Assembly: GCA_013032095.1 (NCBI GenBank) | Contig: WQBJ01000008.1 | Span: 62,001-126,000, forward strand | Direction: 5' to 3' | Source of the DNA: Ruegeria atlantica | Lineage (GTDB): Bacteria; Pseudomonadota; Alphaproteobacteria; Rhodobacterales; Rhodobacteraceae | Length of the DNA stretch: 64,000 bases | Shown: positions 9,835 through 18,093 of the stretch, piece after piece | Layout of the letters: each line of letters starts with the position of its first letter | Position numbering within the stretch: the stretch's first letter is position 1 | Translations under genes and position numbers: made by a program | Notes under the pieces: model-generated | Seen by the model: the letters and a program-made list of their open reading frames with translations, nothing else | Database searches by the model: none | Told to the model about the DNA's origin: nothing

Positions 9835-10851
9835 ATGATTTCGAAGATTAACCGCCGCGCCTTCGGCGCGATGGGTGGTGCCGCTTTGCTTGCTGCAACC
9901 ACATTTTCCACGCCAGCCGCTGCAGAAGAGAAGTTCATTCTGGCGCACGCGATGACCACCGACCACATCTTCCACGCGATGTCAGAGAAGTTCCAGGAAA
10001 CACTGGGTGACGATTCCAACTTTGGCATTGCCTACCACCCCGGTGGCGATCTGGGTGACTGGACCTCGCTTTTCGAGCAGTCGATGCAGGGTGTCGTTCC
10101 CATGACCTTGACCTGGGGCGCGTCCGAGTTCGATCAGCGCCTCGACCTGTCGTGGCTGGGCTACGTGGTCTCGAATTGGGAAGACGCCCGCGAGGTCTAC
10201 GGCCCTGGCGGTGAGATGCTGGAAATCTACAACGATATCCTGCACGACCTTGACCTTCATGCCATTGGTCTGGTCCCCACTGACTTTGGTTCGGTTGTGA
10301 TCCGCAAGGGTGTTGGTGCCAAGCCACTGAACCTGCCGCAGGACGGTGGCAACCTGAAGATCCGCGTTCCCCCCGTCTCGATTGCAGTTGACCGCTTCAA
10401 CAACCTCGGCTTCGGCGCAGTTCCGATCCCACTGGCTGAGGTATACACCTCGCTGCAGCTGGGTACTGTTGACGCGCGCGCCTTTTCAACCGCGGTTGAG
10501 ACCTACAACCTGCGTGACGTTCTGGAAACCAATATCCTGACCAATGACTACTTTGAGACCGCCTTCTGGCTGGTCAGCAAAAACTGGTGGGAAGGCCTGT
10601 CGGACGAAGATCGCGCAACTCTGCAAGCCGCAGCGGACGAAACCGTTCGTTGGTCTTGGGATGAAGCCGAAAGCAAGAGCAACGAGTTCCTGCAAAAGGC
10701 ACGGGACGAAGGCATCGAGGTTATCGAACTGAGCCCCGAACAAATCGCCTCCGCCGCGAAAATCGTTCATGAGACCGAATGGCCGGTGATGGAAGAGCTG
10801 GTCGGACCGGAAATCATGGCCAAGCTGAAAAAAGCTGCAGGCATCGAATGA
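9835..10851 (+). CDS. TRAP transporter substrate-binding protein, DctP type
   Basis: 338-residue periplasmic solute-binding protein. A twin-arginine-like signal (INRRAFGAMGGAALL, cleavage near AAA-EE at about residue 31) suggests export folded or by Sec. The mature part has the DctP fold pattern (PLAEVYTSLQLGTVDA, which precedes the conserved organic-acid-binding Arg region). The ATG at 9835 has a perfect AGGAGGAAA site. It works with the DctQM membrane proteins downstream. The substrate is unknown; operon context suggests the amino or carboxylic acid handled by the aminotransferase, MmsA and perhaps the B12-binding protein. Confidence 0.88.
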   Translation: MISKINRRAFGAMGGAALLAATTFSTPAAAEEKFILAHAMTTDHIFHAMSEKFQETLGDDSNFGIAYHPGGDLGDWTSLFEQSMQGVVPMTLTWGASEFDQRLDLSWLGYVVSNWEDAREVYGPGGEMLEIYNDILHDLDLHAIGLVPTDFGSVVIRKGVGAKPLNLPQDGGNLKIRVPPVSIAVDRFNNLGFGAVPIPLAEVYTSLQLGTVDARAFSTAVETYNLRDVLETNILTNDYFETAFWLVSKNWWEGLSDEDRATLQAAADETVRWSWDEAESKSNEFLQKARDEGIEVIELSPEQIASAAKIVHETEWPVMEELVGPEIMAKLKKAAGIE

Positions 10852-10860
10852 TCAGACCTT

Positions 10861-10888
10861 GTTGGGCCCGCCATCCGGTGGGCCCAAC
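10861..10888 (+). promoter_or_regulatory. Intercistronic hairpin after the TRAP binding-protein gene
   Basis: GTTGGGCCC pairs perfectly with GGGCCCAAC, and the stem extends inward to about 12 pairs with loop ATCC. It lies 9 bases after the dctP-like stop and 18 before dctQ. It probably raises binding-protein yield relative to the membrane subunits by processing or attenuation. Confidence 0.55.
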
Positions 10889-10906
10889 ACCTTTTGGGAG
10901 GACACT

Positions 10907-11551
10907 ATGGAACGAGAATCCAGACAACATCCAAGAGACCCTGTCGAACCCGGTGCTTCGTTTATCTACGACCCCGAAGTGACAGTAGCAGAACCACCGG
11001 AACACGTAACTGCGATACCGGAATGGGAGGTTTCAGACCGTTATGCCGCGTTTATGAAGATCGAAAAGGTTTACGCTGCACTTTTGGCCAATGGCCTTGC
11101 TCTGTTCAGCATCTGCCTTGCCGTTCTGATGTTTACGCAAGTGGTTCTGCGTTACGGTCTAAATTCGCCATTTGTCGGCATCGAAGAAATGGCGCTACTG
11201 TTCGGCGCATGGATCTACTTTCCCGCGATGGCCTACGTTTCCCGTCAGGGAGAACACATTCACGGGGGGATTCTGACGCTGGTCGTGAAGTCACCAAGGG
11301 TCGTTCAGTCTGTTCGCCTTGTCATGACAGTGCTCAGCATCATCGCCTGTGTGGTGTTTGGCTATTTCGCGATCAGATACGCCTTCTTTGAAATCGAAAA
11401 GGGACGGCTGAGTTCGTATCTCAGATGGCCCAAGGGCATCTGGTCCTTTTCTCTGGTTATCGGGTTCGCCGGAACCATCCTCGCCCTGCTGATGCAGGCT
11501 GCAAACCAATTCATCGACATTCGGATGATGAAATCCAGAGGGGCAGAATAA
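10907..11551 (+). CDS. TRAP transporter small permease, DctQ type
   Basis: 214 residues with four membrane segments at about 60-200, after a long hydrophilic N-terminus (about 50 residues) that is unusual in length. IEEMALLFGAWIYFPAMAYV is the conserved DctQ core. The ATG at 10907 follows GGGAGGAC; the upstream frame overlaps the hairpin. The stop abuts the dctM start with no gap, so the two are translated together. It is the small membrane subunit of a sodium-driven uptake system. Confidence 0.88.
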   Translation: MERESRQHPRDPVEPGASFIYDPEVTVAEPPEHVTAIPEWEVSDRYAAFMKIEKVYAALLANGLALFSICLAVLMFTQVVLRYGLNSPFVGIEEMALLFGAWIYFPAMAYVSRQGEHIHGGILTLVVKSPRVVQSVRLVMTVLSIIACVVFGYFAIRYAFFEIEKGRLSSYLRWPKGIWSFSLVIGFAGTILALLMQAANQFIDIRMMKSRGAE

Positions 11552-12856
11552 ATGTTGATTTTTGCTATTGCTATCGCACTGATCGTTGTCCTTCTCTTGC
11601 TGGAGATGCCGATTGCCTTTGCATTCGGCATTGGTGCTCTGGTTTTTGGCATCGGAACCGGATCAAACATTTCGTTCCTGATCCCTTACGCCTATCAAAC
11701 CACGACCAGTTTCGCCTTGCTGGCACTTCCATTGTTCGTGCTTGCGGGCACCATCATGGCCGAAGGCGGCATCTCCAACCGACTGCTGGATTTCGTGAAC
11801 GCGTTTGTCGGTCGGATCAAGGGTGGCCTCGGCGCGGTAACCATCGTGACCTGTGCGCTCTTTGGTGCAATCTCGGGCTCGTCCTCTGCTGCGATTGCTG
11901 CGATCGGTCAGATCATGATCCCGCGGATGGTGAAAGAGGGCTATCCGGTGGGGCACGCAACCGCGTTGGTTGCCTGCTCGTCCGTTCTGGCCCTGATGAT
12001 CCCTCCGTCGATCCCGATGATCGTGTTTGCTGTGACAGGCGGTTTGTCAGTCGGTGCGGCCTTTCTGTCAACAGTCATCCCTGGCATCTTGCTGGCCTTG
12101 CTTTACATCATCCTGAACTTCTTCTTCCTTCGGAACAACAACGACATCCAGGTTGAGCCCAAACTGCCCATGGCGGAAGTCCGGGTCAAAATCTTCAAAT
12201 CAGGCAAAGAGGCGTTTTGGGCCCTGCTGATGCCACTGATCATCCTGGGTACAATCTATGGTGGGATCGCGACGCCGACCGAAGCCGCCGCGATTGCGCT
12301 GGTCTATGCCGCTGTGGTTGGCTTCTTCATCTACCGCGGGTTAACACCTGCGCGCTTTTGGAAAGGCACGATCCAGGCGGCGATCACGACGGGATCTATC
12401 ATCACCGTTTTGTTCTTTCTGTTCATGATGAGCCGCTCGATGGTCCTGCAGCAAGTTCCGGGACAAATTGCCGATCTGCTGCTGAGCCTGTCGGAAAACA
12501 AAATCCTGCTTCTATTGCTTATCAATCTGGTCCTTCTGTTGATGGGCATGATCGTCGACGACATCTCGGGCAGTGTTTTGGCTGCGGTTGTTCTGTTGCC
12601 GGTAGTGACTGAACTGGGTGTTCATCCGATCCACTTTGCTGCGATCGTCGGAACCAACCTAGGCCTGGGCAACGTGTCGCCACCCTGTGCGCCGATGCTC
12701 TACATGGCTGCAGGTGTCAGCAAGATCACTCTGGATCGGTACATAGGTATCACCTTGAAGTTCCTATGCCTGGGCCATTTGCCCATGGTCCTTCTCGTCA
12801 CCTTCCTGCCAGAGCTTTCACTGTTCCTCCCGAAGGTGCTCATGGGCATCCAGTGA
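11552..12856 (+). CDS. TRAP transporter large permease, DctM type
   Basis: 434 residues, about 12 membrane segments, the transport-active subunit. Typical DctM features include the start region EMPIAFAFGIGALVFG, the loop ALFGAISGSSSAAIAAIG and, near the C-terminus, GTNLGLGNVSPPCAPMLY. Directly abuts dctQ. Followed by a terminator-like hairpin, so this is probably the last gene of the operon starting at 5769 or of a sub-operon starting at 9835. Confidence 0.92.
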   Translation: MLIFAIAIALIVVLLLLEMPIAFAFGIGALVFGIGTGSNISFLIPYAYQTTTSFALLALPLFVLAGTIMAEGGISNRLLDFVNAFVGRIKGGLGAVTIVTCALFGAISGSSSAAIAAIGQIMIPRMVKEGYPVGHATALVACSSVLALMIPPSIPMIVFAVTGGLSVGAAFLSTVIPGILLALLYIILNFFFLRNNNDIQVEPKLPMAEVRVKIFKSGKEAFWALLMPLIILGTIYGGIATPTEAAAIALVYAAVVGFFIYRGLTPARFWKGTIQAAITTGSIITVLFFLFMMSRSMVLQQVPGQIADLLLSLSENKILLLLLINLVLLLMGMIVDDISGSVLAAVVLLPVVTELGVHPIHFAAIVGTNLGLGNVSPPCAPMLYMAAGVSKITLDRYIGITLKFLCLGHLPMVLLVTFLPELSLFLPKVLMGIQ

Positions 12857-12873
12857 AGCTAATCGCAGGACTG

Positions 12874-12903
12874 TCACGCCGGGGCGAAATAGCCTCGGCG
12901 TGA
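12874..12903 (+). terminator. Terminator-like hairpin after the TRAP operon
   Basis: TCACGCCG pairs with CGGCGTGA; three further inner pairs (one G-T) surround the loop CGAAATAG. It starts 18 bases after the dctM stop. The downstream T-run is weak (AGGTTT), so termination may be partial. Confidence 0.55.
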
Positions 12904-13136
12904 TAGGTTTGACAATGAAAAATTGGAACTCTTTATTATTGATTGAATCCACGGCAAAGGATCGGTTTGGCATTTATAGAGATGCAGAAAAGGCATCCAA
13001 CACCGCGTAAACCCGCCACGGTTTCAGCGCTGCCTTTACTGGAGACAGCTTGCAGGCCTCGCTGCAATCTTATCTGCGCATTAACTCAGTCTTGAACCTC
13101 GGCTGGCTGAGGCCGCCCTAACAAGCGTAAAGCGCA
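12904..13136. other. Intergenic region downstream of tRNA-Trp and dctM
   Basis: Convergent space between the TRAP operon and the tRNA-Trp gene. AT-rich at its left end. No open frame with a ribosome site, no repeat and no RNA motif was recognised. Confidence 0.5.
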
Positions 13137-13175
13137 CGAAAAAAGAAGAACAACTCCCGACTAGTCTAGGGGAGT
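13137..13175 (-). terminator. Rho-independent terminator of tRNA-Trp
   Basis: On the minus strand, ACTCCC pairs with GGGAGT and is followed by TGTTCTTCTTTTTT. It lies about 35 bases after the tRNA 3' end and matches a short intrinsic terminator. Confidence 0.7.
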
Positions 13176-13209
13176 GAAACCGCGATGTTAATTCTCTCAT
13201 TGATTTTAG

Positions 13210-13285
13210 TGGCAGGGGCAGCAGGGTTCGAACCCGCGACCTACGGTTTTGGAGACCGTCGCTCTACCAACTGAGCTATACCCCT
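13210..13285 (-). tRNA. tRNA-Trp (anticodon CCA)
   Basis: On the minus strand a complete cloverleaf can be drawn: acceptor AGGGGTA / TGCCCCT, D-arm with AGCTCAGTTGGTAGAGC, anticodon loop CTCCAAA with anticodon CCA, T-arm with GGTTCGAACC, discriminator G and an encoded CCA end (13210-13212). In many alphaproteobacteria tRNA-Trp precedes secE-nusG, but here a terminator follows and no secE is present. Confidence 0.97.
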
Positions 13286-13428
13286 AAGATGCGCCTCAGA
13301 TATGCCAGCCGCGCGGCGGACTCAAGAGGCTTTTTCAGATTCCGCACAACTAATGCATTCGACAAAAAAGTTGCGCGCAGCGTTGAGTTCTATAAGACAC
13401 GGTTTGGCCAGTACGAGGAACCCCATCC

Positions 13429-14133
13429 GTGAGTATCCGCAAAAAGATAGCTGACAGCGAAGCCGCTCTGAACTGGGTGGCGCGACGGATCGCCAGCTAT
13501 ATCCGGATGGTCAATCGCAACACCAAATGGCAGCGCATCGGGTATGAAGAGCTGGACCAGCTTATCGACGATGGCGAGCCGGTCATCGTGGTTTTGTGGC
13601 ATCAACGGTTGGCGCAGTCGCCCTATTTCTTTCCACTGGACAAGGGGCAGATCTGCTCGATTACCTCGTCCGCACGGGCGGGCAGCATGGTAGGTCGGGT
13701 GCAGCAGCAGTTCGGCATGGATACGATCGCCATGGCCAGCAAAAAGCGCCATGTCGCTCTGTCGCGCGAAGTCTTGGGAAAGATAAAACAGGGTATTTCG
13801 ATCGGGATCGCCGCGGATGGACCTCGCGGCCCCGAGAGAGTGTCCAAGACCGTGCCTCTGATCTGGGCCCGCACCTCGGGCAAGCGGGTCTTCGGGATCA
13901 CCTTTTCTGCGCGGCATGGGCGTGAGGCCGGCACATGGGATCGGCTTCTGATGCCACGCCCTTGGCGGAACGAGGGCGTTTTCCTGTGTCGAGAATGGAC
14001 TAAAACCGTGCCGCGCAAAGCCTCAGAAGAACAGATCGAAGAGCTGCGTCTCAGCCTTGAGCAGCACATGAACGACATCACCGCAGAAGCCGACCGAATG
14101 GTCGGGCGCGAGCCGTGGTCGCCTGAGGCTTAA
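13429..14133 (+). CDS. DUF374 lysophospholipid-acyltransferase-like protein
   Basis: 234 residues. DUF374 proteins belong to the glycerolipid acyltransferase superfamily. The conserved acyltransferase block is visible as VVLWHQRLAQSP (about residues 44-55, His in the HxxxxD-like position) and the family hallmark AADGPRGP at about 129-136. It probably acts at the inner membrane on a lipid or lipid A precursor; the acceptor is unknown. Start is a GTG at 13429, supported by GAGGA 13 bases upstream only weakly. Its stop overlaps the convergent MoaD-like gene by 4 bases. Confidence 0.8.
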   Translation: MSIRKKIADSEAALNWVARRIASYIRMVNRNTKWQRIGYEELDQLIDDGEPVIVVLWHQRLAQSPYFFPLDKGQICSITSSARAGSMVGRVQQQFGMDTIAMASKKRHVALSREVLGKIKQGISIGIAADGPRGPERVSKTVPLIWARTSGKRVFGITFSARHGREAGTWDRLLMPRPWRNEGVFLCREWTKTVPRKASEEQIEELRLSLEQHMNDITAEADRMVGREPWSPEA

Positions 14134-14375
14134 CCACCTCTCAGACGTTGCATCAGATAGACTTCGCTGCCTTCTGGGATCGGTTCGGTCAACCCACTGG
14201 CAATGACCCTTCCGTCGATGGCCACAGAGACGCCGGCATCAATCGGCCCCTGTAGCTGCGGATGGACCCGAACCAGTTCACGCAGCAACTCACCGGTGGT
14301 TTTGGCCTCAACCTCCACCACTTGCTGGCCCCCGGTCAAAGACCGGAGGCCGGACCAGAGGTGAACCTCAACCAT
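14130..14375 (-). CDS. MoaD/ThiS-family sulfur-carrier-like protein
   Basis: 81 residues with the beta-grasp pattern of MoaD (EVHLWSGLRSLTGG..., VAIDGRVI, GSEVYLMQRLRGG) and the essential C-terminal Gly-Gly. MoaD as thiocarboxylate supplies sulfur to molybdopterin. It is the last gene of the molybdenum-hydroxylase operon and overlaps the large-subunit gene by 8 bases, so it may be a dedicated cofactor-supply protein. Confidence 0.8.
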   Translation of the reverse strand: MVEVHLWSGLRSLTGGQQVVEVEAKTTGELLRELVRVHPQLQGPIDAGVSVAIDGRVIASGLTEPIPEGSEVYLMQRLRGG

Positions 14376-16623
14376 TGTCCTTGAGCGCCGCCAGAATGCG
14401 CGGTGGCGACATCGGTAATTGCTTCATGCGAACACCGGCCGCGTGCGACACCGCGTTTGCAATGGCGGCCAAGGGCGGCACGATTCCCGTCTCACCCACG
14501 CCACGTACACCGAACGGGTGGCCGGGGTTGGGCACTTCGACAATCACTGTGTCGATCATCGGCAAGTCACTTGCGACCGGGATGCGATAGTCGAGGAAGA
14601 TCGAGTTCTGCAGGCGACCATCTTCGCCATAGATGTATTCCTCGTTCAATGCCCAGCCGATGCCCTGCGCAGCACCGCCCTGATACTGGCCTTCCACATA
14701 GGTCGGATGGATCGCCTTACCGGCGTCCTGAATCACGGTGTAGCGGGTGATCGAGGTTTTGCCAGTCTCCGGGTCGACCTCGGCGTCAACGATATGGGTG
14801 CCGAAGGACACGCCTGCACCTTCTGGCGTTGCCTCAAAATGGCCCGAGATCGGACCGCCGGTCGCCCCCATATGCGCAGTGATGTCGGCCAGCGGGCGCG
14901 GATCAAAATCGCCCGCATTGGGGCCTGACGGCACAGCGCAGCCGTTTTCCCATTTCACCGCGTCCGCCGGAATCCCCCAGCTGGCTGCCGCACGGGCACA
15001 CAGCTGCTCGACCGCGTGGCGTGCTGCCTTTATGGTTGCCAGTCCCGACGCATAAGTCACGCGCGAGCCGTGGCTAACGTCGTTATACCCCAGCGTCGCA
15101 GTATCGGCGACGGTCACGCGGATGTTCTCGTATGGAATGCCCAGAACTTCAGCCGCCATCAGCGCCATGGACGCGCGCGAGCCGCCGATATCAGGCGTGC
15201 CGACCATTAGCTGCGCCGAGCCGTCCTCGGACAGGGCCAGTGACACCGACGTCTCGCCGCCGTGGTTGAACCAGAAGCCGCAGGAAATCCCCCGCCCCTG
15301 TCCCGGTTTCAACGGGGCCGAGTAATGCGGATGCGCCTTGGCGGCCTCCAACGTTTCGACAAGACCAATGCGTTCGTAAGTCGGGCCATAGCTGGCCTTG
15401 GTGCCTTCATGCGCCGCGTTTTTCAGGCGAACTTCGATCGGATCGAGGCCCAGTTTCTTGCACAACTCGTCAATCACCGATTCGACCGCAAAGGCTCCCA
15501 TTGGCGCGCCCGGCGCGCGATAGGCGGCCTGTTTCGGACGGTTGGCCATGACGTCATAGCCGATCTGCTTGACGTTGGTCAGGTTGTAGGGCGCAAAAGC
15601 GCACATGGCGGTCATATCACCCGGTGCACCGGGGAAGGCCCCGCCCTGCAGACGGAATACGCCTTGCGCAGCCGAGATGGTGCCGTCTTTCTTCATGCCT
15701 ATTTTCACATCCATCGAAGCAGATGCGGTCGGACCGGTGGCGCGGAAGACCTCGGACCGGCTCATTACGATCTTGACTGGACGATTGGCTTTACGGCTGA
15801 GCGCCAGTGCGACGGGTTCGATAAACACGGTGGTTTTGCCACCAAAACCGCCGCCAATCTCAGACGCAGTAACGCGCAGTTGTGAGGTTTCGATGCCCAA
15901 CAGCGCGGCGCAGGTTTTCTGCGCGATCCAGTGGCCCTGCGTGGTACACCAAAGCTCGCCCTTGCCGTCATTGCCCAGCATGCCCAGACAGGCGTGCGGT
16001 TCGATATAGCCTTGGTGAGTCGCCTCCGTGACGAAGCTGTCTTCGATGACCAGATCGGCCTCGGCGAAACCGGCTTCAACATCTCCGTGACCGCTTTCGT
16101 GATACCGCACTACGTTCGGGTGCATTCCTTGCGGCACAGAATAATCCGCCGCACCTTCGCGGATCACTGGTGCATCCGGGGCCATCGCTTTGTCTACGTC
16201 GGTGACGTGCGGCAAAACCTCGTATTCAACCTCGATCAGTTTCAACGCATCACGCGCGGCCAGCGCCGACGTTGCCGCAACAGCCGCTACTGCATGACCA
16301 TCATAGAGGGCCTTTTCGCCCGCCATGACGTTCTCCAACACGTTCCAGAACTCGCCTTCCAGACCCGGCTTGAACGGCACGTCGGCGAAATCTGCCCGAG
16401 TGACGACCCCCTTGACGTCCTTATGCGCTTCGGCCATCGACGTGTCGATTTTCACGATCCGCGCATGGGCGTATGGCGAGCGTAGGATGGCCCCGTGCAG
16501 CATTCCGGGCGCATAAGCATCGGCCCCGAATTTGGCGCGGCCAGTGACCTTGTCTAACCCGTCAGGGCGGTTCGGGCGGGTACCGACAAAGGTGAAGTCG
16601 GATTTGCGATCGTCGAGTGCCAT
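14368..16623 (-). CDS. Molybdenum hydroxylase large subunit (xanthine dehydrogenase family)
   Basis: 751 residues, molybdopterin-binding subunit of the XDH/CO-dehydrogenase/hydroxybenzoyl-CoA-reductase family. Visible motifs: GRAKFGADAY near residue 30, GGGFGGKTT (about 258-266), the active-site loop AAYRAPGAP and the catalytic glutamate in GVRGVGETGIVPP near the C-terminus. The loop is not the form I (AYRCSFR) or form II (AYRGAGR) CO-dehydrogenase motif, so CO oxidation is unlikely. It hydroxylates or dehydrogenates an N-heterocycle, aldehyde or aromatic compound; substrate unknown. The start overlaps the iron-sulfur subunit stop by one base. Confidence 0.88.
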   Translation of the reverse strand: MALDDRKSDFTFVGTRPNRPDGLDKVTGRAKFGADAYAPGMLHGAILRSPYAHARIVKIDTSMAEAHKDVKGVVTRADFADVPFKPGLEGEFWNVLENVMAGEKALYDGHAVAAVAATSALAARDALKLIEVEYEVLPHVTDVDKAMAPDAPVIREGAADYSVPQGMHPNVVRYHESGHGDVEAGFAEADLVIEDSFVTEATHQGYIEPHACLGMLGNDGKGELWCTTQGHWIAQKTCAALLGIETSQLRVTASEIGGGFGGKTTVFIEPVALALSRKANRPVKIVMSRSEVFRATGPTASASMDVKIGMKKDGTISAAQGVFRLQGGAFPGAPGDMTAMCAFAPYNLTNVKQIGYDVMANRPKQAAYRAPGAPMGAFAVESVIDELCKKLGLDPIEVRLKNAAHEGTKASYGPTYERIGLVETLEAAKAHPHYSAPLKPGQGRGISCGFWFNHGGETSVSLALSEDGSAQLMVGTPDIGGSRASMALMAAEVLGIPYENIRVTVADTATLGYNDVSHGSRVTYASGLATIKAARHAVEQLCARAAASWGIPADAVKWENGCAVPSGPNAGDFDPRPLADITAHMGATGGPISGHFEATPEGAGVSFGTHIVDAEVDPETGKTSITRYTVIQDAGKAIHPTYVEGQYQGGAAQGIGWALNEEYIYGEDGRLQNSIFLDYRIPVASDLPMIDTVIVEVPNPGHPFGVRGVGETGIVPPLAAIANAVSHAAGVRMKQLPMSPPRILAALKDNG

Positions 16624-17102
16624 TACGAAGCCTCCCGCAGCTCTTCTGCCGTTTCCATCACGGCACGAATGATCTTGTCATAACCGGTGCAACGGCAGAG
16701 GTTGCCTGCCAGCCAATACCGGGTTTCTTCTTCGGTGGGGTTTGGGTTCTTTTCCAGCAGGGACTTTGCCGCCACCAAAATGCCCGGTGTGCAGATGCCA
16801 CACTGCAGCGCGGCGTGTTCAATGAATTTTTTCTGCAACGGATGCAGAACGTCACCATCCGCGATACCCTCGACGGTTTCGATCGTCTTACCTTCGGCCT
16901 CAACGCCCAACATCAGACAGGAGCAGACTAGGCGACCATCAACAGTAACCGAACAGGCACCGCAATCGCCGGTACCGCAGCCTTCTTTCGCACCGGTCAG
17001 GTTCAACTTGTCGCGCAGACAATCCAGCAGGGTTTCGCGCGGGTCGCACAGGTATTCGACCGAGTCCCCGTTCACTGTAGTGGATACGTGCAGCTTGCTC
17101 AT
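16623..17102 (-). CDS. Molybdenum hydroxylase 2Fe-2S subunit
   Basis: 159 residues. A plant-type 2Fe-2S cluster is bound by Cys42, 47, 50 and 62 (EGCGTGDCGAC), and the second, helical cluster by Cys101, 104, 136 and 138 (CGIC and CRC). It carries electrons from the molybdenum subunit to the FAD subunit. Length and motif spacing are normal for CoxS/XdhA-type proteins. It overlaps the FAD-subunit stop by 4 bases (ATGA), indicating translational coupling. Confidence 0.93.
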   Translation of the reverse strand: MSKLHVSTTVNGDSVEYLCDPRETLLDCLRDKLNLTGAKEGCGTGDCGACSVTVDGRLVCSCLMLGVEAEGKTIETVEGIADGDVLHPLQKKFIEHAALQCGICTPGILVAAKSLLEKNPNPTEEETRYWLAGNLCRCTGYDKIIRAVMETAEELREAS

Positions 17103-17965
17103 ACGTCTTCTCCCTTGGCACGGGCATAGGCGATTTTAGCGGCGCGCTTGGCCAGCACGCCAGCGACTTCGGTGCGGAATGCGATCGTACCGCGTTTGTC
17201 GTCGATCGGATTGCAGGCGGCCGAGGCAGCCGCGGCCAGCGCGTCAAGCGCGCCATCATCTAGTGTGCTACCGATAATGGCGTTGGCGCAATCTTCAACC
17301 AGCAGCACGGTCGGAGCCACAGCGCCTAGTGACACGCGGGCCTCGGAGACGGTATCACCATCCAGGCGCAGGCTGACGCCAACGCCAACCACGGCGATAT
17401 CCATCTCGGTCCGGGGGATAAAGCGCAGATACGCATCGCCTCCGTTATCTCCGCGTGCTGGGATGTGAACAGCGGAAATCAGCTCTCCCTTAGCCAGAGA
17501 CGTTTTACCCGGGCCGGTGGGGATATCCTCGACAGCCACCTCGCGGTCACCTTCTGGGCCGGTCACTGTAACGGTCACTCCCGCAGCGACCATTGCCGGA
17601 ACCGAATCCGCGGCCGGAGAGCCGTTGCACAGGTTGCCGGTCAGTGTCGCGCGCCCCTGCACCTGGGTTGATCCAATCAGGTCCATCGCCTCAACGACAC
17701 CGGGCCAGTCGCGGCCCAGCTCTGGGTGCTCGCTCATTTCCGCTCCGGTGGCGGCGACGCCCAGCGTCCAACTGCCATCGGCGTTTTGATTAATATCGCG
17801 CACACCGGCGATCTTCTTGATGTCGATCAGCGTATCGGGCGTCACCAATTCCGAGCGCAGCTGCACCAGAACATCCGTGCCGCCTGCCAAAAACCGTGTG
17901 ATGCCCGTCGCGTTCGCTGCCAGCGCCGAGGCTTCGGCAAAGCTGGCGGGGCTGTGATAATCCAT
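17099..17965 (-). CDS. Molybdenum hydroxylase FAD subunit
   Basis: 288 residues of the CoxM/XdhB family. FAD-binding motifs are FLAGGTDVLVQL (about residues 25-36) and the TLTGNLCNGSPAAD loop (about 107-120). The protein passes electrons from the iron-sulfur subunit to an external acceptor. First gene of the FAD / 2Fe-2S / Mo / MoaD order; the dehalogenase gene ends only 128 bases upstream on the same strand, so co-transcription is possible. Confidence 0.92.
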   Translation of the reverse strand: MDYHSPASFAEASALAANATGITRFLAGGTDVLVQLRSELVTPDTLIDIKKIAGVRDINQNADGSWTLGVAATGAEMSEHPELGRDWPGVVEAMDLIGSTQVQGRATLTGNLCNGSPAADSVPAMVAAGVTVTVTGPEGDREVAVEDIPTGPGKTSLAKGELISAVHIPARGDNGGDAYLRFIPRTEMDIAVVGVGVSLRLDGDTVSEARVSLGAVAPTVLLVEDCANAIIGSTLDDGALDALAAAASAACNPIDDKRGTIAFRTEVAGVLAKRAAKIAYARAKGEDV

Positions 17966-18093
17966 GAAATACCTCGCACCTGTTGATCAGGATTCACTGG
18001 GGTTCGCAGGGGACGTTAGTGCAGCAACATGGCCGCGTCCATGGCTGGAACGACCAATTTTTGCGTTATCTGATGTCGTTTCCAGACCTTATA

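Noticed and set aside
11425..12156. 243-codon frame overlapping dctQ and dctM
   Set aside because: Out-of-frame shadow rich in Arg, His and Cys; the real DctQ and DctM frames have clear membrane segments.
14368..17965. Aerobic CO dehydrogenase (coxMSL)
   Set aside because: Gene order fits, but the active-site loop AYRAPGAP lacks the form I Cys motif and the form II GAGR motif, and no coxDEF genes are present.
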